Both the position numbers and the translations under genes were made by a program. Under the pieces are notes generated by a model. It worked only from the letters and a program-made list of their open reading frames with translations, had not been told where the DNA came from and searched no databases. Positions 29,993 through 42,768 of a DNA stretch of 64,000 nt are shown one piece after another. Source of the stretch: Trichoplusia ni. Taxonomy: Eukaryota > Arthropoda > Insecta > Lepidoptera > Noctuidae. Position 1 is the first letter of the stretch. Each line of letters starts with the position of its first letter. The DNA is taken from positions 16,988,001 to 17,052,000 of the forward strand of contig NC_039483.1 in the NCBI RefSeq assembly GCF_003590095.1, written 5' to 3'.

Positions 29993-32900
29993 TTAATCAC
30001 CATTTCCGTTTTGCGATATTGCAGACATTATCCCACCGATACAAGCCTTCAAGTCGTCACTCAGATCGTTTCTAGATTCAGAAAACTTCTTCAAACTTTC
30101 ATGAACCTTTGCTTCCTTGTAATCAAACGCAACCTTATTGTGTTTAGATGTTATATCCAAAAATGCGAGTAAATTCTCAGCTACCTCGACTGGCATTTTG
30201 GCACAATTGGTGTCTATTAATATTGTTACGTGCTTACCGATTTCCGACTTTATTAACTGGGCGATAAAGTTCTTTTCGTAGTCGAAGTCGGTTTGGGCGT
30301 CGGGCGATAGTTTCTTGAGCGATTCTATTGCGAGTAGGGTAAGGGCGAGGATAGCTTCATTCTGCATGAGAGCGTGAGACGCGACCAGCATGTTCACTAG
30401 ACTTGATATGCAGCCGTCAACCTAAAACGATATCGTAATTTGATTATTGTAAAGCATGGGGAAAGGTGAAAGTGTCCAGATTTGGAGGACGATTGAGGTG
30501 GAGGGAATACAGAGGGTGGTGTATGGGGGAAAGTGTAGGAGTCCTTAATGTGGATATCTTTTGCAGTAGTATCCGCACGAGTGTACTGCCTGCGCCTGAC
30601 AGGCAGTAGCTGATTACTGTAAAAACACCATGGCGACCAAGGAAGGTGAGGAACGCGTGAGGAAATCATCAAGCGATATCCTAGCGCGCCGCAGGCATCC
30701 CAGGCGGCAACAACGAAACGACCTACGGTCATCGTAAGGTCGGGCTTGCGGTTGGCGGCGGGAAGTGGCGGGGAGGGCACCCCCTCCCCGTCACTTCACT
30801 TGCTCTCGTCACTCGTGTCACTTGATCAGCTAGCAGGCCAAGAAGGAGACGGGCGCATCGTCCTGCGCACCCGTTCTTATGAAGAGTGAGGCGAGGGCTT
30901 TTTACACCTATCCCTTGGGAAGGAGTCCAAAGAACTAGAGCTAGCCAGAGTCACGCGGAGTATGCGCAAGCGACCCAGTGACTGTGGCTTTAACAGTAGA
31001 AGGGGCCCGGGGTGTTTATAGTCGGTGGGATTCCTACATATAAAAGTTAATGACTTCAACCCACGTCGAGGGCACGGCGTGGGTTGAAGTCATTAGCTTT
31101 TCACTCAAGAAAAAACAGTACCTGCACGAGCTGCCCCCAGTGCGGCTGGTCCCGCAGCTGGCGCGCGGCCCAGGCCAGCAGGCGCGGCGCCTCGCCCGCC
31201 GCGCCCGCGAACTGCGGCGCGTGCCCCCAGCGCGCCGCCGCCGCCAGCGCCGCCGCGTGCTGCGCCAGCTGCCGCGCCACGCTCTCTGCGGGACCGGCGC
31301 CCAGGGGTTAGGGACGCCGAGTGTTACATATCTACGGAGCTATCCTACACGCACTCACAATCATCTCTCGGGCCTATACTGCTATTTTAACTGTCATTTA
31401 AATGGATATGGCATAGTTGAAAAGTCACAAAATTAATGTGATCAAAGTACGATGGGCATTCGATAATTGCAATTGCAATCATTCATCAATTGTAAATAGT
31501 GGAATGAACATGATCGTAGGGTGTTTTATATCGGTGCAAAACTTGTATTCAGTAAGTCGTTCTTTCATTGTAAGATAAAATTATCACCCTTCACGGGACT
31601 AAAAAAAAACTAAAGTACTACACATAAGATTGTATCACACGAGAGAATTGACTAAATTAGAATCTTTTGCAGTCTAAACTCTTCAGTTTTACAAGAACAA
31701 GAAATACCAAAAAATGGTTTCTTTTTTCATTCATACCTTGACCATCCACCAGCATCCGAATCGCTGCTAACAATTTATAAGCGACGTGATGGTCTTCAAC
31801 CCTTGGCAATGCATTCAACAATATCGGGGCAGCCCTACCCTGGGCCGCCGCCATTCTCTTATTAGCCACTGGGACCGTCAAGTTGCGAAGAGCCGAAAGC
31901 ACCGCGTGTTGGATTTTAGTCACTGTCACTGAGTCAATAAGGTGCATCGCATCTGGTTCCTTTTGCATTTTAACGGCGAAACTGTGGTAGATCTCGAATA
32001 TGTCTGGAAGAGTTAATAAAGTGGTTGCTTAGAATAATGTTTAATGTCACATACTTAAAAAAAAAAACATAATCATGAAATATAATTTGTATAGATGTCA
32101 GTTGTCTTACCAAGTAGCTTATCAAAGATCTTGTCTTGCATCATCTGAATGCAGTAATCATCTTGCCTGGCAAAGTTCCCTATTGCCAGTACTGCGGTGG
32201 TCAATAGATGGTAATTGGGAGAGTTCAACCACTTCACCATGGTCACATACACCTCCCCAACACCATTGTTATACAGGATGTGCATTGCTTCATCTGAGAC
32301 AAGGACAGAGGTATTTGTTCAATTCAATGCAATAGATTATTTACTGTGGATCATAGGTTTATAGTAGTTTCTACCAATACAGATCTTAAATAATTAAACA
32401 GATCTGAGAACTGTTATGTCAAAAAAATAATTTATACTTAATACATCAAGAAATGTATTTGAGTATGTTGGTAATTTGGAATATTTAATTTAATTGCCTA
32501 ACAGGAAAAAATCATATAATATTATATTAAAATGAATAAAATATATAGTGAATTATTTATTTTGTTTTGTGTAGGAATAATTACTAGATCCTAGATGACT
32601 CACATTCTTAAAAAGCAATATCAAATAGTGATATAACTCATAAAGAATCTTGACTCATCCTTGTGTATATCAAAGTAGGTATGAATCAAATGCAGCCAGG
32701 TTTACCACCAACTTACCCCCAGTTAGGATCATGATGACCAGATCACAGGCCTGTTTCATGATGGCTTCCACTTCAGTGTCATCTGCATTCAGCTCTCCAG
32801 AGTTGTATCTATTAACCAACTGTTCTAAACGAGAACAGACAAGTTGGACCCCTCCTTCATTGGCTAACAAGGTCTTTACTGTATCTGTAAATGAAAAAGG

Positions 32901-34088
32901 TTTTATGTTTAAAAGTTACTTGAACTTTATTTTTGAATTATTGAGTATTGAGAGTTTTGAAGTATAGAGAACATTGAGTAAACATCCATGATGATTGATT
33001 GTAGCATGAGCTTATATAGGTTTTCTACTCTATTACACAAAAGAGTTTTCTAACCGGGAGTTCAAACAGTAGCTGAGTTTAATGCATCAGCTTTGCTATA
33101 TTAATACAAATTGGAAAGAAGTTTGTCTTGCTATTTATTAATCTTATGCTATCATGGCTGAACCAACATTACATATTAAGAAGTGTGCTACAGTATGCCA
33201 TTAGCTGACTGAGTAAGCAAACAAAATTAGTCCTGGGTTTTCATTGACTTACCATGTTCAGCCTGTGCATGTAAATGATCTAGACACAACTCTGATATCT
33301 CAACATTAGATGTATCTTTGAGCACCTTCAAAACAGTTTTATTGACAGTATCATTATATAGAAACTCAGGTGTATTATCATTTATAACACTCAATATTAA
33401 TAGACAAGTTGATACGGTCTCATCATCAAAATCTTCTTTCTTGAGTTCCATAGACAATATAGTTTGAATCACATCTATTAAACCTCCTTGGACAATTGCA
33501 TCTGAGAACTCTGACCCTCCTATAGCAAAGTTTAGCAGAGACTTGCTTGTGAGTAATTGAATCTCATTCAACTTCATGTTTATGCTTCTCTGGAGAAGTT
33601 TTATGAGGACTGGGACCCCTTCTAGTTTGATAATGGTTTGTCTAGCTGTGTCACAATCACAACACAAGTTGCCGAGAGCTCTGCAGCATTGTTTAACCAG
33701 CTCAACATTATCAGAAGTAGTATCCTTCTTTAATATGTTTAGAATGGGGCTAATTATGTCCTCATTAGCATAAGTCTCCCGTTTTTCTTCACATTTTACA
33801 AGCTCAGAGATAGCTTGTATGCTCAGCAATACTATATCAATATCACTGCTATTTACTAAAGATTTTATGCAGGAAGAAACGTCATATTCGTAATCTTTCC
33901 CGGTTTTGATAATATCGTTCAGTTTTGCTTTTAATTCGTTGATGTTGGTAATGTTTTGAATGACCAAAGTCTCGAATGAAGTAGATTTCTTTGCAGAAGA
34001 GCCTAAAATTGTAAAATGAATTAATAACAATTAAGTGTTACACTGTACGTACAAAAGCCGATAAGTTATGCGATCTCTTACCGTCCAT
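29993..34088 (-). CDS. RAP1GDS1: Rap1 GTPase-GDP dissociation stimulator 1 (SmgGDS), 7 exons
   Basis: SmgGDS (vimar in Drosophila) is an armadillo-repeat protein that binds small GTPases with polybasic tails, such as Rho and Rap, and helps their prenylation and nucleotide exchange in the cytoplasm. Exons on the minus strand: 34088-34082 (only ATG GAC G), 34002-33253, 32884-32717, 32293-32111, 32003-31737, 31285-31122, 30421-29993. Phases all agree and the product is 655 aa (human 607). Armadillo signatures: CCRALGNLCCD, TTAVLAIGNFARQDDYC, HAVLSALRNLTVPVANK, YKLLAAIRMLVDGQ and MQNEAILALTLLAIESL. Exon 6 is strongly GC-rich and Ala-rich. The tiny first coding exon is inferred from an in-phase ATG next to a good donor. 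It is head to head with the secreted-protein gene at 34989. Confidence 0.95.
30430..31060 (-). other. GC-rich unexplained block in RAP1GDS1 intron 6
   Basis: This block stands out from AT-rich neighbours by its GC content. On the minus strand it has a 127-residue open stretch (30780-30397) rich in Pro, Arg and Ser that does not look like a known domain. It ends beside the hairpin at 31042-31101. It may be part of a mobile element (for example a LINE 5' region), but no terminal repeats or motifs were found. Confidence 0.35.
31042..31101. repeat. 24-bp perfect-type hairpin beside exon 6 donor
   Basis: The left arm, 31042-31065 (AAAAGTTAATGACTTCAACC, continuing CACG), is inverted at 31078-31101 with one T/G pair. 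The loop is 12 nt. It lies in intron 6, about 20 bp past the RAP1GDS1 exon 6 donor. It could be the terminus of a mobile element or an RNA structure affecting splicing. The function is unknown. Confidence 0.8.
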
Positions 34089-34988
34089 TGTGAAGGTTCA
34101 ATGAAAGTTTAGTGGAGGAGATCAAACGTAGCAGAGAGTTAACTTTATTGAATTACTGTCTTTTTATTATACATAATTTAATTTATTGAAATAATACAGA
34201 AAAACACAAAGCAAGTACTTAGAGGTTGACAGAACAATCTAATCAATCGAAAACTGTCAACGTCAGTTGCGTTATGTTATTGCAAAGTTTAACAAAGCCG
34301 TTTATTTATACATTTTGAACCTTTCGTTGAAGTTCCTTGCTTAGAATATGTCTAAGCTCAAAAAATACGTATCCTCAATATATTTATTTCTTTATTATAT
34401 ATTTATTCTTCATACAAAAGAAAAAGAAAATAAAGCAAAGAGTTTGATTTGGAAGTATTTTTTAATTTTCCAACTACGGTACCGTTAACAGAATAGTTAT
34501 TAGAAACCATAATTTAAAGCAGTCACGGAAGCAAATAAATCCCGCATTTGGGTTGATGAATGTTCAACTAATAAAAGGCAGGTATCTTGCGTTTGCCTTT
34601 TTAAACCGAAATAATTTTAATAATCAGGTTTTATAATTTAGATAATGAAATAATGAGGCAATAATTTTGAATATTTACACGAGACCTGTCTTTTTTTATT
34701 TCTAATTAGAAAAGTCACGCTCGTGTGAAGAAAATGAATAAAAGTTAATAATGCATTTGAAATTAGGCTATAAAACCATTAACTATTGTGCGGCCTTGGC
34801 GAAAAAATTATATAACTGCCATATGGTGGAGTAATGTAGGAAAATCTATAAAAAACTCGTAAAATACCACAGGGCGTATTGGTCGTATAAAATACCACAG
34901 ACGCACAATAATTTACAATGAGTTCATGTTTTCACCATAAATAAATCAAGCCTCATTTTTCATACACCGTTAGAAAGAGTTGTTTATT

Positions 34989-36075
34989 ATGAGATTAACG
35001 GCGGATTTATTCATCGCGTTGTGCTGTGTGATGCCTCTAGTTAGTTCAAAGTATGCATATCCTAACAAAAAACCGATACAAAGAACCGGAGCTAAGAAAC
35101 CAATGTAAGTTTACTCTTGTTTTTTATGACTAGATGGCTTGTAAGGATCGACTTATTAAAAATTTACGTTATAAATACTTTTTTCAACAACTGACTGCGA
35201 AGCCTAATTAATTTTAATTTCGGATATCCATAGGATACAGGTAGAACCTTCGTTCATCAATACTTTTCTTCACAGCCTTAGAACGAATGTTTTTGATCCC
35301 GACCGGGTGGCCTTCCCTCAGCCTTTACCTACGCCACCTGATCGGTTTATATTTTCACCTTACAAGTCGATATACCAAGGCCTACGGTACGAGAATGATA
35401 CAAGAGTCTTCCGAAAGCGGTTTGAACACGATGCGATGATAGCTGGGCAGCAGGTGGTCTGTCAAGGAATATTCGATTGCATAGTAAGTGTTTAAATTTG
35501 TTCGTTCTTTTCGTATCCGCTCCTGCCAAAGAAAGAGCAAAGGCGCTTGCTGCACTTTCTGCACCTAAAATACAATTTATTGAGAGCCTAGTTAATTGAA
35601 TAAATTAAAGTCGGATGTTATTTTACTATTTTAAGCAATTACCAAGTAAGCTATCCAATATCTAATTATTTTACTCCTATAAAATTCAAGCATAAGGTGC
35701 TAAATGACTTGCCGATTATTCTTTATCTGCTGAAAATCTTTGAGCTGTAGTTATACTTACAATCTAGTTTTAATCTGAATTACACTTCAAGCAAATTAAG
35801 ACACCTCTATTTACCATTAGATCTCACACATAGCAATAGAGTCTACAGAAGCAATTCCCGTGCTGCTGAGAGGGGGCGCCGGCTACAGGCACTTTACGGC
35901 AGTTATCAAAGCGAAGCCAAGTCGCGAACTAAAGGGCCAAGTCAGAGTCTACTGTAGAAGCAACTACGAACCAGCAGAAACAGACGTGGGACGGAGTGGG
36001 GCAGCGACCAAAAGAAGGTTCTATTTCGGAGACAAGTTACAAGATGAGAATTGGGATGACGACGACAATATTTAG
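34989..36075 (+). CDS. Small secreted protein, MBF2-like, 3 exons
   Basis: Exons: 34989-35104, 35276-35483, 35821-36075, with phases agreeing, giving 192 aa. The first 19-20 residues form a signal peptide (hydrophobic LFIALCCVMPLVSS). A Pro-rich linker (FPQPLPTPPDRFIFSPY) follows. The C-terminal region reads ISHIAIESTEAIPVLLRGGA, then GYRHFTAV and VRVYC, a beta-rich pattern like that of the insect-specific MBF2 family of small secreted proteins (GG-x-GY/F followed by strands). The last residues are acidic (WDDDDN). Cysteines are few (VVCQGIFDC, VYC). The family call is tentative. It is about 900 bp from the RAP1GDS1 start, in the opposite direction. Confidence 0.8.
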
Positions 36076-36929
36076 CATGAATTCTCCGTAGGTAAAATCG
36101 CCGTTTAATGGTTTAATTGAAATTTACGTAAGCAACTTCATCCGGCTAGCCTTTACCTTGGGCCACGGAAAAGAAACATGTTGGGCAAAGTCAGAAAGCA
36201 TTAAGGGTCACGGGTTATGTAATATTTATTAGATTATCTAATATAATATATTTTATTATCTAATATAATATATCTATAATGTAATATTTATCTATATTTT
36301 CAAATTTAATCTAATTGCCTTTCATTCAACGGCCATGGTAAATAGCAGAATTGGGGACGCTGTCATTATGGAAGCCAGATGCACTTTGAAGATGCAACTT
36401 AATAGGCGAAACGAAATCTTACTTCCATCATGGCTTTAAGAGTTTGTTGTAAAGATGCTTAAACAGTTATCTGAGAAGAGGAGCGAACAAAAGAAACTTC
36501 AATCAGTTTCAGGTCCATCGTATTAGTGCCAATTTATTATAAAATCGCTATAATTGAAAACTACTGAATTGTCTAAGTCTCGAATTTTGACCGCGAAAAC
36601 AGGTTGTCATGGTCAAAATTCGATAAACATTTAGGGATTTGTCTATGGCTTGTATATCTCTCTCTAAGTAGTTTTTAAGAAAATAAAATGTTTGTTTTAA
36701 CACATTTTTTGTCAAACTATAATGTTTTTTATTTAATTTCTCATTTATTTACGAAAATGTCAATCAAATACCTACTCTATGATTTTTATTTTCCTTAACT
36801 ATACCTATTAAATTATATCCGGCGGAGTTTAAACAGCGCTGTGATACTACCATTTTCTTTTTCTACTCTTATTGATGTTTGCAACATTGGCCTGGACAAG
36901 AGAAAAACCAGGGTCAATCAACCATCTAT

Positions 36930-37200
36930 AAATGTAAAATTGCTAACTCTCTGACAGCAATAGCAGACGAAGGTTTAAATTCTTATGTTTCAAAGCTGGA
37001 TGGTGGCAAGGACTCACAGACTAAGGAATATATTGGGATGGTTGGCAGGTGGAATTAGACTCAAAAAAGAAAAGGCAGCATCTAAGCGGTATAAATTACC
37101 TAATAACTCAAAGAAAATGTCTCAGATGGTTCGAACATGTGAAATGGGAAAGTAAGCTCCACGTCGCTGTGTCGTCAGGCTTGAACTGGATCTGCCTGAA
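36930..37200 (+). repeat. LINE reverse-transcriptase remnant
   Basis: Around 37100-37160 the plus strand reads LITQRKCLRWFEHVKWES, a decayed form of the RLRWFGHV motif near the end of lepidopteran LINE polyproteins. Stops and frameshifts interrupt it. The stretch 37205-37500 may be another repeat I cannot name. Confidence 0.5.
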
Positions 37201-38299
37201 GAAACGAAAAGAAAAGACCGCCCTTTTTTTTACTCGGGGAAATCCTCATGGACTTTCTCCGCGTTGAGACCATAGGATCGCCTATGCAAACTACCGCTAT
37301 CCCAAGCAGGGTCGCTCCTTACTGGAACCGCAACTTTTAATAGGAGTAAGTCTTAATTAGGCACGCAGAAGCACCACACGCCGCCTTTCAGTAAGTAAAG
37401 ACCGCCCTGCGCTAACCTCTTAGGTTCGCGGTGAAAATACAAAGAGGATCCCACCCATTTGCCTGGGAAAACAACCCAAGATATATTAACAGAAAAACGA
37501 GAGAAAGAGGACGGCCTGTGGTCTATTATACTATTTATCTCTCAGCAACCTAGACGTAACAGTGTTATCAAAAAATGTTTATTGTTTAATAACATTTTAC
37601 GCAATATTATGTAAACTATTGGGTTAACATAATATTTTATCAGCGTCAGTTCATTCACACGTCTGATATTTTATGACGTTTATAAGTTGCATTTTTTTTA
37701 ACGTCTTTTATAGTTTTATGTAACATATTTTTATTTGAAGGTTAATGTTGTAACCAACCACTTTCAAAAAAAATTCGGAAATTTGGTACATTATTTACTT
37801 GGTTAATTTACAGAGAATCATTCAAATAGGTAGGTATTCTATTGTCATAAGAATAATGAGTGTTAAAAATAGTCTCAAAACAAAAAAACAATAGTACCTA
37901 GATGTTTTTCAAGATGCCAACGTTGATTTTTGGTGTAAAAAAATCGACAAATGATGCCAAAACACACATAAATACTCCGGAATTACTTTAAATGTCTTTC
38001 GCTTCTTCCTCGCTAATTTGTTTTCTAATTCTCGTCAGTGCTCATTTGATGAGGAGGATAAGTTCGAAACAGGCTCCGTGCTTGAGGTTCCGTAAAATTA
38101 TAAGAAAACTAAGAAGAATTTTCAATGAAATAAGCGTATAAGATTGACTAAACAATCCAGCTTCTGTGCGGTTTAAATGTTGTCTCTCTCATAATCATAA
38201 TGGGATTCCCTATATTTTACCATGTTCCATTTGAATTTTTCGCTCCCCTTAAATGAGATTTAAAGAATGGAAAAGTATTTCTGTAAAAAAAATGACTAT

Positions 38300-38530
38300 G
38301 ATTCCCTTGCCCTTATCAAAATTATTCTATTTGGGGTCGGCGCAACATGTCTATCTGATGTCATCTCACAAGAAACACTCTTTGAAGCGTCTTTTACACA
38401 ATCCATCCAACGTTTCTTTGGTCGTTCTTTTCCCCTATATACATCCACATCCATGCTCAACGCTTCCTTACCAATCAGAATTTTTGAAGACTATCTGAGG
38501 AACCCTACTCTAAGAGTGATAAAGTTGTAG
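38300..38530 (+). repeat. Lepidopteran interspersed repeat fragment
   Basis: It contains TCTATTTGGGGTCGGCGCAA and CATCCAACGTTTCTTTGGTC. These belong to a repeat I have often seen in moth genomes. It is non-coding here and its limits are approximate. Confidence 0.5.
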
Positions 38531-39769
38531 CTAATGGGAATTGGCGTCGCATGTCACGTATGTAGACGAGAATAGACATTTATATAAAACTAGGTGTCGC
38601 CGACGCCGCTTTGCCAATAATTGGGGTAAGGCTTAAGACATTTATGCTAAACGTTCTGAGAAGTATTACGAGTCTCCAATTAATTAGTTTGTCGTGTTTA
38701 GTAATAGATATCGAATGTTTTTATTTGTATTATCTTGTAAAGGCAATTTTGGGTGGGAACTTTAGCTATGCATTGCGAATATACGAAGAGTAAATGCTGT
38801 CCTCTCGAAAGAAGTCTTGGATCAGTATTGATACTTTTTTAGACAAGTGTTACCATAATATAAACAGCTTTCTTTTTGTTGAAAACAATCTAATTTCTAG
38901 TTACGATGTTTGAAGATGCTCTTTAATTTCAGAGCCAACCGTTCGGTGAGTTAATATCTACCAACAGCTACCGACAGCGAAGGTAATTAATAGATACCCA
39001 ATCACTTCAAGCATATCTGACACACCGCTGTACTATTCAAACAATTTTATCTTTACTAACTTATACTCAAAACATTATAAACATATTACATTTCATCCTT
39101 TAACACCCAAATTGAAGAAAAAATATTTTGCTGAATGACTGATGATGTATTTTGCTAATTTTGTTATTTTATCTGCAGCATAACACTGTTATGTCACTGT
39201 TATGTTTTAAGTGATAATTTATGTTTTCGTTTAAAACCTAAAAAGTGGAGCTGGAAAAATTAATCAGAGGGGTATACTCAAGTAGTAACTAACTATAGGC
39301 TGACATAATAATACCTATGTTTTTCTACGTCTGCACTGGAATGTCAAAGTATTCTGAAAGGACTAGAAATAAATGAAAAATTTGAAGTACCACAATTGTA
39401 CGCCTATTTATATTGTATTTATTCGTATCATCGATGTTAATAAGCCTGCGGTATATATTACTTATTGGTCGCGTTGGGCGACGCGTCCAAGTGGCTTGGA
39501 GTAAACAATTAATAGTATTTGGTTCCCGCGGGCTCGAAGCGGTTTTAACTAACGTGCCTCACATACAGCGGGATTCATTTCTGTTAATTTTGTTAAAGAC
39601 AGACTTAATAAAAATACTGATATTTTTGGTAGAGATATTTTATTAGACTAGATTTAATTCAAGAAGAATCGGAAAGATATTAATCTTGTGCAGCGTGACA
39701 ATAGAAAGATTTTGTACAATTTCGTAATGAAAGGGTAAAAACAGAACCAATTTCCGGACATGGTTTAAA

Positions 39770-39870
39770 AATAAATCTCCCGCGTCGTGTCAGACCGTTT
39801 GTCACCAGGCTGTATCTTACGAACCATGATAGCTAGACAGTAGACCAATAGTGTATTTCGGTTGATTAAT
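39770..39870 (+). repeat. Interspersed repeat fragment (family of 44870-45095)
   Basis: CAGGCTGTATCTTACGAACC is followed by ATGATAGCTAGACAGT. The same block (TATCTTATGAACCATAATAG) occurs near 45000. Family common in Lepidoptera. Confidence 0.55.
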
Positions 39871-40094
39871 CCCTGAAATTATTTGTCAAATGTTTTAATC
39901 TAATTTCGCCTCTTTGTAAATCGGTTATATTTTACTGGAATTATAGTAAGCTACACCCACTGCCTACCCAACACGATACACTTAACTGAGTCCCTGTAAG
40001 GTTTATCCAGTCTAAAAAGTGACAAAAACCACAGCCTGTGTATAAGAATGACTCCCGTAGTTATTAAGAAGGCGCACAACTATCAGACACAATG

Positions 40095-40100
40095 TCAGTC
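40095..40100 (+). promoter_or_regulatory. Candidate initiator of first exon A
   Basis: TCAGTC matches the arthropod initiator TCAGT and lies about 100 bp before the ATG of the exon at 40199. No TATA box or downstream element was confirmed, so this is weak. Confidence 0.3.
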
Positions 40101-40198
40101 GGTTAGTGCACCACCCGCGAGTGTTTTGTTATTTTTTATCAAAATTATTATTTATTTATTATTATTTTAGTTTTGTATTGTTGTGAAAGTGAGGAATA

Positions 40199-40255
40199 AT
40201 GTATCTGTGTGGGATTTCTGACTTCTTTCGGAGACGACGCCCGAATATTGAGAGG
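40199..40255 (+). CDS. Candidate alternative first exon A of an unidentified gene
   Basis: The ATG has purines around it (GGAATAATG), then 19 codons (MYLCGISDFFRRRRPNIER) and a strong donor GTGAGT. It ends in phase 0. An initiator-like TCAGT lies upstream. No partner exon is found before exons B and C, which also end in phase 0, so it probably splices to a common exon right of the window. Product not recognised. Confidence 0.5.
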
Positions 40256-40961
40256 GTGAGTTTTAAAGGTCTTTTTTGGTTTTAATGTGAAACAAAACTT
40301 TAATTTTTATGGTGTTGCTCTGTTCTATTTTATTATTGATTGGTTTGTCATGACGTCTTTTTTGTACCACTCAAAAAGTATTTTTTAAACGATGTATTTT
40401 TGCCGAGATTTTGGTGTGGGTACCTAGGTATGAAAAAATAATCTGAATTTAAAGAAATGCTTAAGTAAAATTCGTGCACCTTAGTGTTTCTAATTTGAAA
40501 ATACATTCAAAGCAAAGTTATTAAAAAGTACCTTTAATTTGAAGGTAATATAAGTTTTCTTCTTAAATGTCAAAATTGTAGGGTAGTCGACATCAACATC
40601 TTTGAAGTGTTTACCAACCAAATAGTTTGTATCACAAATGTGATGCTCTTCCCTATTACAATTTAAGGAATGTGACCTTTGTCTTACCTTTTATCATAGT
40701 TCTTACAGAGGTGAAATTGTATCAAGGTGATTAAGTTAATGCACTCTTGATTAACTGTAATCTTAATATGCTGTTTTGATTACTCATTTGTTATGACATT
40801 ATTAACTAATAATACATAATCTTGCCTCATTTGTTAATGTTGACAATAATACAGTCTAATAACATCCAACACTACTTATGGCTGTTCAGCTTTATTATTA
40901 GGGTGTCAATGAAGAACATGGAGCTAAAACAAATACCTAGACTTTTAACAAGTACTAGCTG

Positions 40962-41190
40962 TTTCCCGCGACTTTGTCTGCGTCGTTAGAAGATATAAGT
41001 TATGATATATCTGCCCTGTTTTTTTTTACTTTTTCTTTTGTATCGCAGCGTGATGGTTTATAGGCTAAAACCTTCCTCAATGAATGGTCTATTCAACACA
41101 AAGATTTTTCAATTTGAACCAGTAGTTCCTGAGATTAGTGCGTTCAAACAAACAAACTCTTCAGCTTTATATACTAGTATTAGTATAGAG
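40962..41190 (+). repeat. Lepidopteran interspersed repeat
   Basis: It begins ACTAGCTGTTTCCCGCGACT and contains CAGTAGTTCCTGAGATTAGT and CAAACAAACTCTTCAGCTTT. It is a well-preserved copy of a common moth repeat, ending near ACTAGTATTAGTATAGA. Confidence 0.7.
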
Positions 41191-41699
41191 TATAGATAAT
41201 CGATTCAAGGAAAATCTCAAAATAGTTGTTTTGAACCTACAAATATAGATGATACTGCAATGTCTACTAAGCTGAAAGCGATGGTTTTTGTTGATTTACT
41301 ATTACAAAACCTTAGAAGTGTTATTCCAGTACGAGTTTTGAAAAATAAAACCAGATTTATGACAATTTGACACCAAATAGTTGATCAAAGCGTTTAAATA
41401 ACTAAGTTACATAACTATGTAGTATGAAGATGATTGATAGTCCATTGATGAATGAATACAAGGTCATTTTTTTAGTAGGACTTGTATCATTTGTTGATTC
41501 AGTGGCTCATTCTAAACTAGAGCAAAATATTTAGATGAGAAATGATAATCTTAAAATAAAAACAAATGGCCACGTTCTTACTGACAGATTTACTTACTTG
41601 TACCGTTTTTGTATTGAGATTAGACCTAATTGACCTCACATAAATATCTGAAAATATTTTGAGCTTTACTGTAGTGCACTTTTACAGAGTAGCTACATT

Positions 41700-41940
41700 A
41701 CAGCCAATATAGTAATAATGGCTGTTGCCCTCGGGCCCACCCGCTACGAATCGAAAATGATCCCATGGGAAAATGAGATCGGTATAAAACTATCCTATAT
41801 GTTAATTATGGTTATAAAGTACATAGTTTCGTCAAAATCCGTTCAGTGGTTTTTGCGTGAAAGCAGAACAAAAATCCATACATCCATACTTACAAATTTT
41901 CGCGTTCATAATATTTGTAGGATTATTTATGGGAAAGTAT
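41700..41940 (+). repeat. Lepidopteran interspersed repeat, relative of 19202-19422
   Basis: It shares AAACTATCCTAT, CCGTTCAGTGGTTT and CGTGAAAGC with the copy in Sec8 intron 13 and ends near ATAATATTTGTAGGA. Confidence 0.7.
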
Positions 41941-42342
41941 GATTCATCATTCGTCAGGTCTACAAAAAATCTTGTTAAATGCTTCTCGTAAAAAAAAAAA
42001 CTTATGGACGTACGTATTCTTCCCAATCTTCCTTTCTAAGATATTCTTAGGTCCTTTGATATCAGAAGCCGATCCTCGGTGAATTGTCATTTTACATGTC
42101 CGGAAACAGAACAGTATTGTTAGTTGGTCTGAAACCAGTCTGTATAAAATGGGGATGGGATGGGAACGTTTGTCACTACCCCTGTACATCATTCTCAACA
42201 CAAAGGATGTATCCAGTGGTTCAATCAGACATAAGAGTATAAGATGGCGACGAGGATAATCCCGAATGAGGTAGCGAAATGACGCCATAGATTGGACCCC
42301 TGCTTTTGCCCCGCAGTGGGACAGTAATATCAAGAAATAAAC

Positions 42343-42768
42343 CAGGGACTGAAAGGGGGTTACGGTATAAGGTTACGCTACCGGTATAAAATAAGTGTAC
42401 CTTAAAAAAATAAAAGTAAGGGTATACCGCTATTTAACCTTTATGCGATATCGGTACCGAAAAATATAGCGTTGACAGTTGCGGGACGTGGGCGAGGGGT
42501 GCGAGGCACCGAAAAGGGTGGTCAAGGCCAAGGCACGACCGTGCGCACCGGCAACAATCCTGTTTTCTTCGTCTTTCCGTCTCTTTCATACTTTTATTTA
42601 GTAACGGCTAGGTACTGCTAGCGAAATATACCTTTTTATATTGGTACCCAAAAATTAAGGTACCGAAATAAAATTAGGTATCCAAATATAGCGGTAACTA
42701 TTTTTTTTACGGTATGACGTCATACCGTTATTTAAACATACCGTAATTTTCGGGTTATTCAGTCCCTG
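42343..42768. mobile_element. 426-bp non-autonomous hAT element
   Basis: Both ends begin CAGGGACTGAA in inverted orientation. The flanks AAATAAAC at 42335-42342 and 42769-42776 are identical 8-bp duplications. Inside are many GGTA/TACC motifs and the 20-bp palindrome at 42709-42728. No transposase. A tail-like GCCCCGCAGTGGGACAGTA just to the left (about 42309-42328) is the end of an older LINE copy. Confidence 0.9.
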
